A stretch of DNA of 64,000 nt from Atriophallophorus winterbourni (taxonomy: Eukaryota; Platyhelminthes; Trematoda; Plagiorchiida; Microphallidae): contig JACCGJ010010888.1 in NCBI GenBank assembly GCA_013407085.1, positions 1-64,000 of the forward strand, in the 5' to 3' direction. The notes under the pieces are model-generated. The model was given only the letters and a program-made list of their open reading frames with translations, was not told the DNA's origin and made no database searches. How positions within the stretch are numbered: the first letter of the stretch is position 1; the number at the start of each line of letters is the position of its first letter. The position numbers and the translations under genes are program-made. Below, one piece after another: positions 9,690 through 21,639 of this stretch.

Positions 9690-10735
9690 GTACAAATAAA
9701 TGGCTGCTTGTGTATATATTAGAAAGTGTTTTAAGTGATTTATAACGATTATAAATCCACACTATACAATATTCAATGTGGTATAAGTACGTACGACGAA
9801 CCATGACATTCAAACATAGAATCCCGTAGTATTTTGTGGTCAAGCACAAAAGGCGCTGATGGATAACCAAAATGATGTGTTGCAAACATCCATCACAGTA
9901 ACATTGCACTACTGGTTTCTGTCCGTTTCCCGTCATCAGGTGGAGACAGTAAGATTAGTTTCAGTTAGCCCTAAAACAAAGTATAAATGCTAAACTAGTT
10001 TATACTTAGAGTCCAGTGTTGCATAGGGTTCGAACAACAAACCGCGATGTTCAAACAGTGAAATACATAGGGATTTGTGGTAAAGCAATCAAGGCGCCTA
10101 TGGATGACCAGAGTGATGTGTTGCTCACATTTCCTGAAACAACTGTACATTAGGGGATTTTGGATGTTTGTTGTCATCAGGTGGATAGAGTATGATTAGG
10201 TACATTTAGAATTAAAACAGTGGGTGAATCGTAAAATGTGTATAATTCAATGCCGCTGTGGCACAGGCTTCGTACAACGAATCGCGATGTTCAAACACAG
10301 AATCACATAGTGATTCGTGGTCGAGCACTCATGACGCTAGTGGATGTCCAAAGTGATGTGTTGCTCACAACCCTAGAAATTACGATGCACCAGCGGTATC
10401 TGGCTGTTTGAGGTCACTAGTTGGAGACAGTAAGATTACTTGAATGCAACTGGCTCGCAAGGAACGTGCAACGAACCACGATGCTCAAACACAGAATCAC
10501 AGTGATTTGTGGTGAAGCACTCAAAGCGCTTACGGATGTGTTTCTCACATCCCCCGAAATTACACTACACTACGAGTTTCTGGCTGTTTGCCGTTATTGA
10601 GTGTATACGTTTGATTAGGTACATTGCGTGTTGAACCAGTGGATGGGTGTTAAGAAAGAGTATTCTTGAATGCCACTGTTGCGTAGGGATCGCACAACCA
10701 ACCATGATGTTCAAACACAGACATAAACACACACA
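9690..10735 (+). repeat. S array, about four to five units
   Basis: Landmark spacing is about 240, 190 (one unit carries an internal deletion) and 225 bp. Unit sequence is as at 600-1530. Confidence 0.85.
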
Positions 10736-10764
10736 TTATATATAAATTGTGATATTAAACTAAG

Positions 10765-10849
10765 ACAATTGCCCCCTCATTAGAAAATCTCGCGTTTTCA
10801 ATCTTGGAGCTTCAGCTAAATGAACCAAGAAATGCTCGCAAATCTAATG
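10765..10849 (+). other. 85-nt exon-like segment D
   Basis: AG acceptor (CTAAG, ending 10764), exactly 85 nt, open frame. The donor is weakened to ATG|GTTAGC. See the copy at 5077 for the reading. Confidence 0.35.
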
Positions 10850-11479
10850 GTTAGCAATAGCCCACTTGTAGATAGCGGCCTTGTTAATAAGAACTAAACC
10901 GCAGTTGAAGAACTCACCATAAATTAAAAGTAAAAAACAATATCAAATACACTGACCTTGTGTTCCTTGGGCGGCTATTAAGGTGATTGCAGAACTTATA
11001 ATTATGTTTTTGTACCAATAACAATTTGTTACAGGTTATAATATGATAATCTGATTATAATCTGATATTATCTGATAAAACCGAACAAAGTATATCATGA
11101 TGAGAAATGCTGTGTCATTAAACAGAGATTTAACTGATTGTACGATATGCAAAACTTCGTTCTTTTAAGTAAGAGGTTTTGCTATCTGAAATAAATTAGT
11201 TTATGTTAAATATGATGCTAGAGAGTGCTTTTATGCGTATTGGTCTGCTCTTTGTTCAAATTGTATAGCTCACGAACACAAAGTAAATTATTATTTCTAA
11301 TCTTCTTATGTTCGGCGAGAATAATTTATATTATTTTTCGGCAAAATGTTGAAGCACTACTTCAAACTATTATTAACAGCAATGCTAAAACCTTAGCATG
11401 ATCATTTTCACATTGCGAATTGTTTATCAGGCAGTGTGTAATCTGCTTCTTCTGACGTCACTGTTCCGTCTCTAAGTAT

Positions 11480-11960
11480 TTTTGAATATGTCCATCATCA
11501 CACTTGAATTGAAAGTGAGTTTCAAAGATCTGGTCGATCACTATTGTTGCTCGATGACAGTGGTATTCTGAAGAAATTTGTAGCTACACACTACCGCGTT
11601 AATAGAGTGACGTAGATAAACACGCGGTGGAATCTCGAACATTGATCGTGGTCATTCCCACAAAACGTGAAACAACGTTGGCGTAACATACGCTGATAAG
11701 CGGTAGGGTAATATTAGTGGTGGCGGTTGACCACTTCATAATTATAATAACATTTTCCTGACTATGACCCCTCTCTTGCAGAAATAAAACGTTATCCTAA
11801 AGCCGATCTATCTGATGGCACTCACATTTGTCAGCAATATGAATAAACGATAGATATTGAACATAATCCGGTTATACTACATGTCATTTGCCAAAATGTT
11901 CTGAGTGCACGATAAAGTGATGTTGACACCCACGCTCCGGTTCCAAACGCGATAGCTCAC
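11480..11960 (+). pseudogene. Exon A plus exon B, broken copy
   Basis: Exon-A-like sequence ends at 11682 before GTAACA. A 99-nt gap ends in CTCTTGCAG at 11781, and B-like sequence follows from 11782. Exon A has TGA at the cysteine position. Exon B has TAA where intact copies encode the second cysteine (near 11843) and a further TAA near 11914. Splice signals and spacing match the copies at 5903 and 39697 exactly. Confidence 0.5.
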
Positions 11961-12406
11961 TAAGTCTTAGTCAGAGGTGCAGCGAGAGTTCATATAACGG
12001 CGCAAAAGAACGAACTTTGGTGATTGTATGACCTTTTTAACTTTTCAAGAGAAACGTGTTAAACGGTTCTCAAACCTTAAGAGAAAAACCTTATTTCTTT
12101 ACTTGCAACGTGGCGGCCAAGTGTACCATCGCGTCAGCTATATGTTTCACATTGATTAAATTGATTTAGGTTAGATTATTAATAATGCGCTCAATACATT
12201 CTTGCAAAAGTTTTATTTAAAACTTTATATATTATGGTTGTCAATACTTTGTGCACAACATCAATAGTAACAATTATTGTTTTGAAAAAATGATAAGACG
12301 TTTTAATTAATTGTGGCCTGTCACAAAATGCTTTATTGGACAGGTATCATTATAAAACAGTGGCATATAAGCGCAATATCGTTTATTCTTCTTCATCTAT
12401 TTCAAG

Positions 12407-12517
12407 CGCATGCGGTTCCTGATCCTTCTGTCCTTTCCTAATGAGTGCAAACAGCACGAAACCTGTGTAATGTGTGTGATAGATGGAGATGCATGCAAGT
12501 GTGCCTTTTGTTCATGA
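12407..12517 (+). CDS. Candidate cysteine-rich exon C2
   Basis: Good acceptor (TTCATCTATTTCAAG, ending 12406). Open to TGA at 12515-12517 with six cysteines and the same one-residue loss as at 6614. The module is cut at about 12603, where it is fused to an E module. Confidence 0.35.
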   Translation, partial: RMRFLILLSFPNECKQHETCVMCVIDGDACKCAFCS

Positions 12518-12599
12518 TCATGAGTACAAATGCATTCCGCGTATTTGTTGGCTCGTGAGATTGAAAAGGTTATTCTTACAAACGTTATCCGACGTTGTC

Positions 12600-13240
12600 T
12601 GATATGAATTATAAAAATTGAACAGCTTTGCATTTCACCATACCATGTTTATTGCAGTTCGTCAACTTAGAGTGTACGCTTATTTGCCATTGTTAACAAA
12701 AGAATTTGAATGGACGTTTTTTCCGATGTATAACATTGCATGCAATGAAGAAACTAGCGTGTACGACTTCGACTTTTATTCGAAGTCTATGCACCTGATC
12801 CTAGTTTGGTTGTTCTCAAGTATTTATGGTTGTGTGGTGTATGCTACTGAAGGATTGCTTTTTCAGATGAATCAGAGACGTTCGGTGTTGAATGTGGTGT
12901 TAATGATGAGGGTGGACTGTCACCAAAATTCAAACTATAATCGAAGAATAGACAAAGCGATTCCGGATATAGGCCCGTAATTGATTAGAAAAACTTATCC
13001 AAGATTATCATACAAAGGCCTTTCCTCATATTAAACTTCCGCTACTCCAAGCGCATTCAGATCCTACAGTCCAGATTTCATATGTGTGTATTATAGAAAT
13101 GCATGCATATTATCCTTCAAGTTTTTTTCATTTCAATCCTAAACATTTGGATTTATTTTTCATATGATGTAGAGAAATTGAACAGGTTTTTCATTGGACG
13201 AAATGCTGCGGAGAATGAAAACACCATGCGCTTGTGATGT
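12600..13240 (+). repeat. E module, copy 2
   Basis: Joined to C2 at TGATA|TGAATTATAAAAATT. It contains an open frame from about 12646 to 12980 that includes the signal-peptide-like stretch starting at ATG 12789. The frame runs on past the stop seen in copy 1 because GAGGTAG is GAGGGTG here. Sequence after 13240 to 13800 matches 8540-9080 and holds no gene I can support. Confidence 0.6.
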
Positions 13241-13817
13241 ACGTTCGTGGATGACATCAACTGAAGGATGTCGACAAAAGACGTTTTTTACACACAAAAT
13301 AAACAAATTTCGTTTGACATAATTGCAGTGCAACCATTTATATATAAAAGAATTGTAAACCAGAATGCATTTAGCGATTTCCTTGGAAGTATAACACGTT
13401 TATATCGATCTAACAGCAGAATATTGAGTAATCAGTGTTGCAATACTTTTATATACAAAAATGATTAATTTTATATCAAACTGTAGGATACGTGTGTAGT
13501 TACAATAAAGGAATAAAAAACATTTTTATGGCAACCATCAAACTGAGCATTCGCTTGAAACCTTTGTGGCCGCCCTTGCTGAATGGATGCTAAACAATTT
13601 TTACTTAGGAATACAGCTGTGGTTGAACGTTCAGCTAAACCAGCTCAAACATGAACCCACAATATATAGATTCCAATATTTATCAACAATATAACGGATA
13701 AGTGTTTGTCTTAATATTTGGAATAGTATTCTCGTTAGAAATTTAAATGCCCCGTAGTTATTAAACTTATGTGTAATTAACGATAATTCAAAATGCTGGA
13801 TAGTTATTCTTGCAGAT

Positions 13818-13905
13818 TATGGTCATATTCCAAACGATCTTATCTATCGTGAGCGACAATTGGGACATCCACCATTGGGCAAACCGCACTTGCGGTACAT
13901 CAAAC
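13818..13905 (+). mobile_element. Short non-LTR C-terminal relic
   Basis: A truncated relative of 9085-9415: an LGxxxLGKPHLRYIK-like stretch, then unrelated sequence. Kept only as a fragment. Confidence 0.5.
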
Positions 13906-14039
13906 ACACAGTATTTACAGGATTGAATTTATTGAAATGTTAGCGTTATTCACAAACCCCGATTTATTTATTTATTGGAAAGTGTTATATAATTGATATA
14001 AATTGTTATAAATCCACACAATACAATATTCAATGTTGT

Positions 14040-15520
14040 ATAAGTACGTTTGACGAACCACGACGTTCAAACATAGAATCCCGTAGTATTTTGTGGTCAA
14101 GCAATAAAGGCGCTGATGGATGACCAAAATGATGTGTTGCAAACATCCATCACAGTAACCCTGTATACTGGTTCCTGACTGTTTTCCGTCATCAGGTGGA
14201 GACAGTAAGATTAGTTTCAGTGAGCCTTAAAACAGTGGATCAATGCTAAACTAGTCTATACTTAAAGGCCACTGTTGCATAGGGTTTGAACAACGAACCG
14301 CGATGTTGAAACAGTGAAATACATAGGGATTTGTGGTAAAGCAATCAAGGCTTTGATGGATGACCGAAGTATTGTTCTGCTAACTTCCCCTAAATTTACA
14401 CCGGTGTATGACTGTTTTCCTTCATCAGGTGGAAACAGTGAGATTAGGTTATGTGAGCCTTGAATCAGTGGAATGTGGTAAACAAGTGTGTACTTGAATG
14501 CCACTGTTCAATAGGGTTCGTAAAACGAACGACGACGTTCAAACACGTGATCAAAAAGTTATTTGTGGTCAAGCTTTCAAGGCGCTTATGGATAACCAAG
14601 CTGATGTGTTCCTCACATATCCTAAAATTACTCTATATTAGAAAATTTAAGTTGTTTGTTGTCATCAGGTGGATAGAGTTTGATTAGGTACAGTTAGCAT
14701 TGAATGGGTGGATCGTGAAAAAGTGTATACTTCAATGCCGCTGTGGCATAGGGTTCGTACAACGAATCGCGATTTTCAAACAAAGAATCACATAGCGATT
14801 CGTGGTCAAGCACTCATGACGCTAATGCATGTCCATAGTGATGTGTTGCTCACAACCCTAGAAATTACGATGCACTATCGGTATCTGGCTGTTTGAGTGA
14901 CATTAGTTGGAGACAGTAAGATTACGTTTAGTGAGCCTTGAAACACTGGATAAATGATAAACTAGTTTGAAATTGCATGCTACTGTTGCTTAGGGTTCGT
15001 ACCTCGAACCTCAATTTTCAAACACAGAATCATGTAGTGATTCGTGTTCAAGTACTCAATGCGCTCCGGAATGACCAACGTGATGTGTTGCTCACATGCC
15101 CATAAATTACAATGCGCAACCGGTTACTCGTTGTTTCCCTTTATCAGGTGGAGACAGTAAGATTGATATCAGGGAGCCTTGATACAGTTAAAACGTTGTA
15201 AACAAGTGTATACATGAATGCCACTGTTGCACTGGTTGGTACAACCAACCACTGTGTTTGAAGACAAAATCCTATAGCATTTTATTGTCATGAACTCAAG
15301 GCGCTTGTGGATGACCGAAGCGATGTGTTGCTCACATTCCCCGAAATTACACTACAATACGAGTTTCTAGATGTTTGCCGTTATTAAGTTTATACGTTTG
15401 ATTAGGTACATTGCGTGTTGAACCAGTGGATGGGTGTTAAGAAAGAGTATTCTTGAATGCCACTGTTGCGTAGGGATCGCACAACCAACCATGATGTTCA
15501 AACACAGACATAAACACACA
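14040..15520 (+). repeat. S array, about six units (longest here)
   Basis: Six to seven units at about 225-240 bp spacing. Neighbouring units differ more from each other than the same-numbered units do between arrays at 4340, 23525 and 37815, so whole arrays were copied as blocks. Confidence 0.85.
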
Positions 15521-15558
15521 CAAAAATATTTTTATATAAATTGTAATAATATAATAAG

Positions 15559-15643
15559 ACAATTGCCCCCTCATTTAAAAATCTCGCGTTTTCAATCTGG
15601 GAGATTCAGCTGAATGTACCAAGAAATGCTCGCAATGTAAAAG
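15559..15643 (+). other. 85-nt exon-like segment D
   Basis: AG acceptor (ATAAG, ending 15558), exactly 85 nt, open frame, strong donor (AAAG|GTAAGC). It has several substitutions relative to other copies, yet the frame and both splice signals hold. Confidence 0.4.
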
Positions 15644-16199
15644 GTAAGCAGTAGCCCACTTGTAGATAGCGGCCTTGCTAATAATAACAAAACCGCATTC
15701 GAAAAATTTGCGATAAATTAAAAGGAAAGAACAATTTCAAATCAACTAACCTGGCGTTTCTTGGGCGGCTATTAAGGTGATTGTAGAACTTATAATTATG
15801 TTTTTGTACCAATAACAATTTGTTACAGGTTATAATATGATAAACTGATTATAATCTGATATTATCTGATAAAGCCGAACAAAGTATATCATGATGAGAA
15901 ATGCTGTGTCATTAAACAGAGATTTAACTGATTGTAAGATAAGTAAAGCTTCGTTCTTTTAAGTAACAAGTTTTGCTTTCCGAAATAAATTACTTTATGT
16001 CAACCATGATGCTAGAGCGTGCATTTCCGCGTATTGGTCTGCACTTTGTTCAAATTGACTAGCTCACGAACACAAAGTAAATTATTATTTCTAATTTCTA
16101 ATGTTCGGTGAGAGTAATTTATATTATTTTTCGGCAAAAGGTTGCAGCACTACTTGAAACTATTATTAACAGCAATGCTTAAACCTTAGCATGATCATT

Positions 16200-18260
16200 T
16201 TCACATTGATAATTGCAATTCAGAGAAATTCCCTAGATTAATGGGTACACTGATTTATTGATTTCGTTTTGGATAAAACCACTTTGTCCTGTCAGTGAAA
16301 TTTGCTCGCAAGCTTGAACGATTGGACGAGTGTGGAGAATACTCATTAATGCAACCGTGAAGTTTAAATTTTAAATTTTTTTAATTATTTATACAGATTC
16401 AAATATCTTTCACTCTTAAACAATATAATGAAAAAGAAAAATTATAGGAAACTGTAGGAATGTATACGAAACTACCTGAGCTAACGTTACGTTTATTATC
16501 CTTATTTTGAAAAGCGCAAGTCTGATTCAGGCAAATTGCCGCGCGGTAAAATACTGTAGTTTTACTAAGATACAGCTAAGATGATAAGCCTTTGTGGCTC
16601 TAATAACGATACATTAGCATTTACGTGAACGTTGTATTGTCCACGAAATTGATATCATCAGCAATCTATCGCATGGGTCGTTATTTGTATCAAAACTGTT
16701 TCTTGGAAAATACGCTGTTTGTTTTCTGCTTTTAAACGACATGTAAGCTTTGCACAAACGGTCAAGAGAAAACAAACTACAATGGAATGTGCAAACAATT
16801 TGCGATCCCGGCATTCCTTACTCACGCAAGCTCAAAAAAGTGGCGTGGATCATCCTATCAAAGAAACCAACAAATCTGTCTGGATTCGTGTTGCATAAGC
16901 ACGCACTTCTGTCTGCTAAACAGACTGCGGTAGATCATTGAACATTTCCCCTTTCGATAATTTACTATAATAGTAAGCACATATATACACTCGAACCCAC
17001 ACTATGCTTCCCACCATGGCTGCAAATTGTTATTTTAATTTGAGCTCTTCATATAGTTTTTTTCAAAAATACAAGCATTTATTGTTTTTTTACAACACTA
17101 CAGGATGATGGTATTTATTGGAATGTGTAAAATATAATACCAGAGGAATGGCGAATATCGAAAATGATATTCTTTGGCATGTTTAAGCCCAACTTCGCTC
17201 AGAATATCGCCAGGCCAGAAGAGTGAACTATTTTCGGAGTTCGGTTTTCCAAATAAATTTGGCACGTACGGCAAACAAATAACGTCGAAATCTAATAACA
17301 GGAACGTGAGACGTAAATTGATCATGTTTATCCGCGTTTCATTTCCATGACACAAACATCAAACATGTGTATTAGTTGATGTCTTATGGCTGGATTATAT
17401 TGCGTCTTATCCTCATTAAGGTGAATTTGCATACACCCAGATGTTGGAATCGTTCGGTCTACAAAACATAACAAATTCCGATTACCGATGTTGGTGCTTT
17501 GTGATATTTTGTATCGAAGACAGCTATATTTTTTTCTCTTTTAAGTAGCAGATAACTCTTCTGCATTTTCCGTCGTACGGTGAACGAATACGTTAATTAT
17601 CATTGTTAATGTAAGTAGCGAGATTCTTCAAAATGTTATACGGAAGACACCTAGCAATCCGGTGGCGTGTCAATATTTATGGTCGCAGTTCTCGTGCATT
17701 CCACGTTTTCAACAAACCATAGGTCAAGATAGTTTTTCAAATAGCTCCCTATAGAATGCTTAGTTCCCAATAGTTATGATAATGGGAAGTTCTTTTCAAG
17801 ATGGGCCATGATGAATGCCAAAACGTTCTTGGCAAGCGCATGTGACTGAATTTATTTGGTAGATATTCTCATATCATCCGCAAACAACACCAATTTGGAA
17901 GATTATTTAAGAGCATTTACGTTGCATGACGCTGCATGACCTCAATACAATGAATTGCGTGACGGCAGATCGGCAGCTTCCTTTGACTATGTTTAACGAA
18001 AATTGAATTTTGATTTGAATTAACAAATATATAATGTAACTTCAACGTTCAATATTAATCGGTTTATTGTGTTTGTGAATTACGATGTCAACTGAAAGAA
18101 AAGGAGAAATTTGGTTATCAGGTTCCTTACTTAATTTCGTCTTCAACCCATCAAGGACTGTCTGTTTGGCTGAAATCAAAGTCAATTTGCTTCAATAAAT
18201 CATGGTTTAAAATGTTATAAAGAAGGCATGAGTGAGAGCTGATAAAAAACGATTGAATTT
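16200..18260 (+). repeat. F module, copy 1
   Basis: About 2 kb, repeated at 25150, 33520 and 42390. I recognise no gene. Two minus-strand open frames recur among copies: about 17098-17355 (NSENSSLFWPGD-containing, opening with hydrophobic residues) and, in later copies, a frame matching 16140-16340. Frames are broken in some copies. The end is AT-rich (18240-18300). Confidence 0.7.
17098..17355 (-). other. Minus-strand open frame within F
   Basis: An 85-codon frame with an internal methionine followed by a hydrophobic run (INLRLTFLLLDF) and then LPYVPNLFGKPNSENSSLF. The copy at 34465-34662 is also open. The copies near 26100 and 43330 have stops. It could be a relic exon with an acceptor-like TTAAATGTCAG in some copies, or chance. 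No family recognised. Confidence 0.2.
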
Positions 18261-18455
18261 AGTCTATATATATAAATATATATAATGATATATCTATAAA
18301 GAAAACAATGTGAAATGAAAAAACGAATTATTAATTGCATATTCACTATTTTATAACATATTCAGCCCTACTTTAAACATGGACAATCAAATTGGTTTTT
18401 TTTCGCGAACCTAACATTAATCATTTTAACCTACCCTCACACATTTTTCCTACAG

Positions 18456-18521
18456 CTGCAGTCCCAAAACCATCACTCCTGAATATTTTCAGTAGTTTAT
18501 AATAATTTGCAATTGATCAAG
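18456..18521 (+). other. 66-nt exon-like segment, copy 2
   Basis: Acceptor CATTTTTCCTACAG ending 18455, donor ATCAAG|GTAACG at 18522, exactly 66 nt. One TGA at the same codon as copy 1. Confidence 0.45.
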
Positions 18522-18929
18522 GTAACGAACTAAGCTTGTTTTCAAAAACTTTATCCATAACATTCAAAATTATTTTAACCATTGAAAAATCGGTTTCATA
18601 AACGTTTCAATGTTGAAACAATTAGATATAACATATGGCATTCCATAAGTATGTTTGCTTCCTAGACCGCATGAACCATGTACATATTCAGAAAGACGGT
18701 AGGATGTATCTGTTCGCTAATGATATTAAAAATGTAGGCGCAAAATTGTAATACTAATTGTGTTTTACTGCAGAACAACCCGAATGCATTGCACAAAAAA
18801 GATTCTTAAAATAAACTTTCGCTGAATTTTACAAATCGTAAAATAATACACGTTGGACACAATCACGAATGTTCAAATGTGTACATTGAGAACAATGACA
18901 AGGTTGTAGAACTGAAGACAATAACCTAG

Positions 18930-19115
18930 GTATCAGGTTTCTGGTAGATTTAAAAACGCTATACAATTTTCAGCGTCTTCTAGACATGTTACAGCAATGT
19001 CCTGAACGGCTTTTAGGATTGCATTTAGTCGAATAATGAAAATGAATACACGCAATTTGTCTTTGATCTGCTCACGCGTGGAAACAATTACCTCAACTAA
19101 TATGTTGCTAATCAC
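18930..19115 (-). other. G module minus-strand frame
   Basis: About 60 codons open on the minus strand, rich in Ile/Leu with Arg/Glu/Lys, recurring at 27881-28063 and 36278-36460. It is interrupted by the CR1 insertion at 3046 and broken by a stop near 45430. An AG acceptor-like site (TGTAAACAG) precedes it on that strand. Changes between copies are not biased to silent sites as far as I can see, so coding is doubtful. Confidence 0.2.
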
Positions 19116-19139
19116 TGTTTACAGAATGTACAATTTAAG

Positions 19140-20885
19140 CTTGTCGAAGACTTTTTCATTATAATATGCGCTGAGCGGTGTAGACGATTGGGACCGCAAT
19201 CAGTGATTAAACCGAACAAGTTAATTATTATGGCGAAATGCTGTGAAATTAAACATAAATTTAAATGATTGTACGATAAACTAAACGTTGTTCTTTCAAG
19301 CATCAAGTTTGTTATTTAGAATTCTGACGGTGAAAACTCTCGAAAACCTAAAAAGGTAGCACATTTTGAGAATGAAATGACTTTAATAGGTATGATTCAT
19401 CATACCAATGATTCTAGTCATATTGATTTGGGAAACAACTGGAGTCGTTAGCCAGACCTGTAAAGCATATTGGCAAAAGAGACCGTAATTAATTTAACGA
19501 TCGTGAGTTGTTGAATTAACTAATTTGAAAGTTAAATCTACAGACAAGGGTTATAAAATTCGAACTTATTTACGGCTACATGTGTTGTATGTCAGACCAA
19601 ATAGGATTATGATAAATTGATGTACAGAACAATTTAATTGTATCAAAACAAACCAACCTTGTTTGTTCTCTGTCGACATAGCTAGTTGATTCAAAAGATT
19701 GATACGAATTATCAGATGTGAATGCGACTAAAAGTTCCACCTAATAGCATGGCAATAGTACACACACAATAACGCCGGGGCCAGCCGAGGTATATGAACA
19801 AACCACGATTATTGCTATATTTATCTGTAAAGATTTTTGGAGACATTTTAATTGCAAAACCCCGTTGTAGTAGCTTTGGTTTTGTCCAGCATCGATATCG
19901 CAATACAAATTAGAAATAAAAGAATGTTCAGTGAACATGTTTCACTGAAATTTGGGAGCTTGGTTCGCGAATCAAACGTGTAATGGCTGTACGTCTGATG
20001 GTTTCCGAACACAACAACGTACAGAATTTGGATCTTGGTTCTAGGTCGTATATCAGTCTATTCGAAAAGCGTAACTTGCTGGGATCTTGAAAGTTGGTAC
20101 AAATTACTTTGAATATGTTTGCAAACATGTGTGCATGACCGTTTGTGTTTCAATACGATGGTTTCAGCTGAACATTTAGATGAACAGATGGCTTGGTATT
20201 CTTACAATTTTCATGTCAGTGCATTTTATTGAGATACGTTAGTGAGTGTTTTATGAAAGTCGAATCTTGATAAAGAGAGCGCTGCGCACGATACTATGTT
20301 CGATATATAACAGTTAAACGTTCGCCATGAATGACCTGATAAAATGTATATTTTGTCTGATTTCCATTAAAGACTATATTTCCGAGTTTTCTGTGATTTT
20401 ACTGGTAAACCAGAAGTTCCCTTCTTCTACTAAAATTACAATTGATGCCCTTATTGTTTTGATTGCACAGCTATACGCTCAATATGCAATACTCCAGCTT
20501 GTAATGCATAACAATGTTCTATGCGGATGAACCCACGTTTGGTTTTTTTCATCCAACTTTACAGACTTAGCATTAGAATATTTTCATCATTTAGGATCGA
20601 TGTTGCATCCCCGATCACAGATTTCTCACACATGACTAATGTCAGCTTCCTGGTAACCTCTTTCTCACAGTTAACACATGGTTCGCGAATAGTAAATTGT
20701 TTTCAAAAAGCTCATTTGTATCCATTTTTACCACACATTCCAACCAGGATTGTAAGCCAAAGAGTTAAGTAAATCGATACGCCACGGTTCGTTTTCAGTC
20801 TACTTTTGATAATTTTCTTACGAAATACACTACAAACGATTACACCGGCCACAGCCACAGACAAAAAGGAAATATCAATCCCTTA
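19140..20885 (+). repeat. H module, copy 1
   Basis: Matches 28080-29933 with roughly 7-12 percent difference and one 127-bp insertion in the second copy. It contains only short frames on both strands, with no recognisable gene. Confidence 0.75.
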
Positions 20886-20889
20886 ATCG

Positions 20890-21060
20890 TGATTCCGTGT
20901 TTGCGGAGCGAGTTTTAGATACGGGTCCTAGCTCTGATCAAGACAATGTGGAAATATTGACACTGGGTAGTAAACATCATCCAATTTTTAGTCAGTTCGA
21001 CTGGCAAATATCACAGTGGACGGAGCAATCTAGAAAACGGCATTGATGAGAAGCTAAATA
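20890..21060 (+). mobile_element. Penelope-like endonuclease relic (P module)
   Basis: The plus-strand frame reads DSVFAERVLDTG, then NVEILTLGSKH. The motif (DSxxAxHxxDTGH ... ILxxxxxxxxxLLxxxEA) resembles the start of the GIY-YIG-linked C-terminal region of Penelope-like elements. Related stretches at 29938, 46395 and 47741 agree at protein level. No reverse transcriptase is adjacent, so this is a small relic. Confidence 0.4.
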
Positions 21061-21339
21061 GTTGTTATTCACCTCATACATACTAGTTGATTCGATATTC
21101 GTTTTCTTCGAAATAGCTCAACATTAGCGCCATTTGTAATTTTTTCACGAATGTATGGCGCTGTGATCACTATTAATGTATTGACCTAAATATGAAATAT
21201 GTATAAAATTGACCACTGATTGTGGTATTTTCTACGAAACGTTAACCAACGTAGACGTAATACAAATTGGTAGGCTGTAAGTTAATTTTAGTCGTGTGTT
21301 GACCACCACCTTGTATTGACTGTGACCATTTTCTTGCCG

Positions 21340-21521
21340 AATTAAACGTTTTTCCTAAAATCGATCTATCTCATGGCACTCACATTTGTCAGCATTATGA
21401 ATGCACGATAGGTCTTAAACATAAACCAGTTGATTTTCATGTCATATGCCAAAATGTTCTGAGTGCACAAACGTATGATGATGACACCCACGCTCCGCTT
21501 CCAAACGCGATAGCTCACTAA
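21340..21521 (+). CDS. Candidate exon B, open frame
   Basis: The frame is open from the exon start to TAA at 21519-21521, with three cysteines (C-x4-C-x15-C) and the conserved THAPLPNAIAH end. The acceptor has decayed (TTGCCG instead of TTGCAG) and the preceding gap is 83 nt, so splicing would probably fail. Confidence 0.35.
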
Positions 21522-21639
21522 GTATCCGTCAGAGGTGCACCACGATTTCATATGACGGCGCAACAAAACAACCTTCTGTTATTGTATGATTATTTTATGT
21601 TTTCAAATAAAACGTGTTAAAGGTTTCTGAAACCTTAAG

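Noticed and set aside
600..10735. Regularly spaced S units considered as a CRISPR-like array
   Set aside because: Units are ~230 bp, diverged and contiguous, with no short identical repeats separated by unique spacers.
20327..20772. Two adjacent plus-strand open frames in the H module
   Set aside because: The matching frames in the second H module (29350-29744) are disrupted and no domain or splice pattern supports them.
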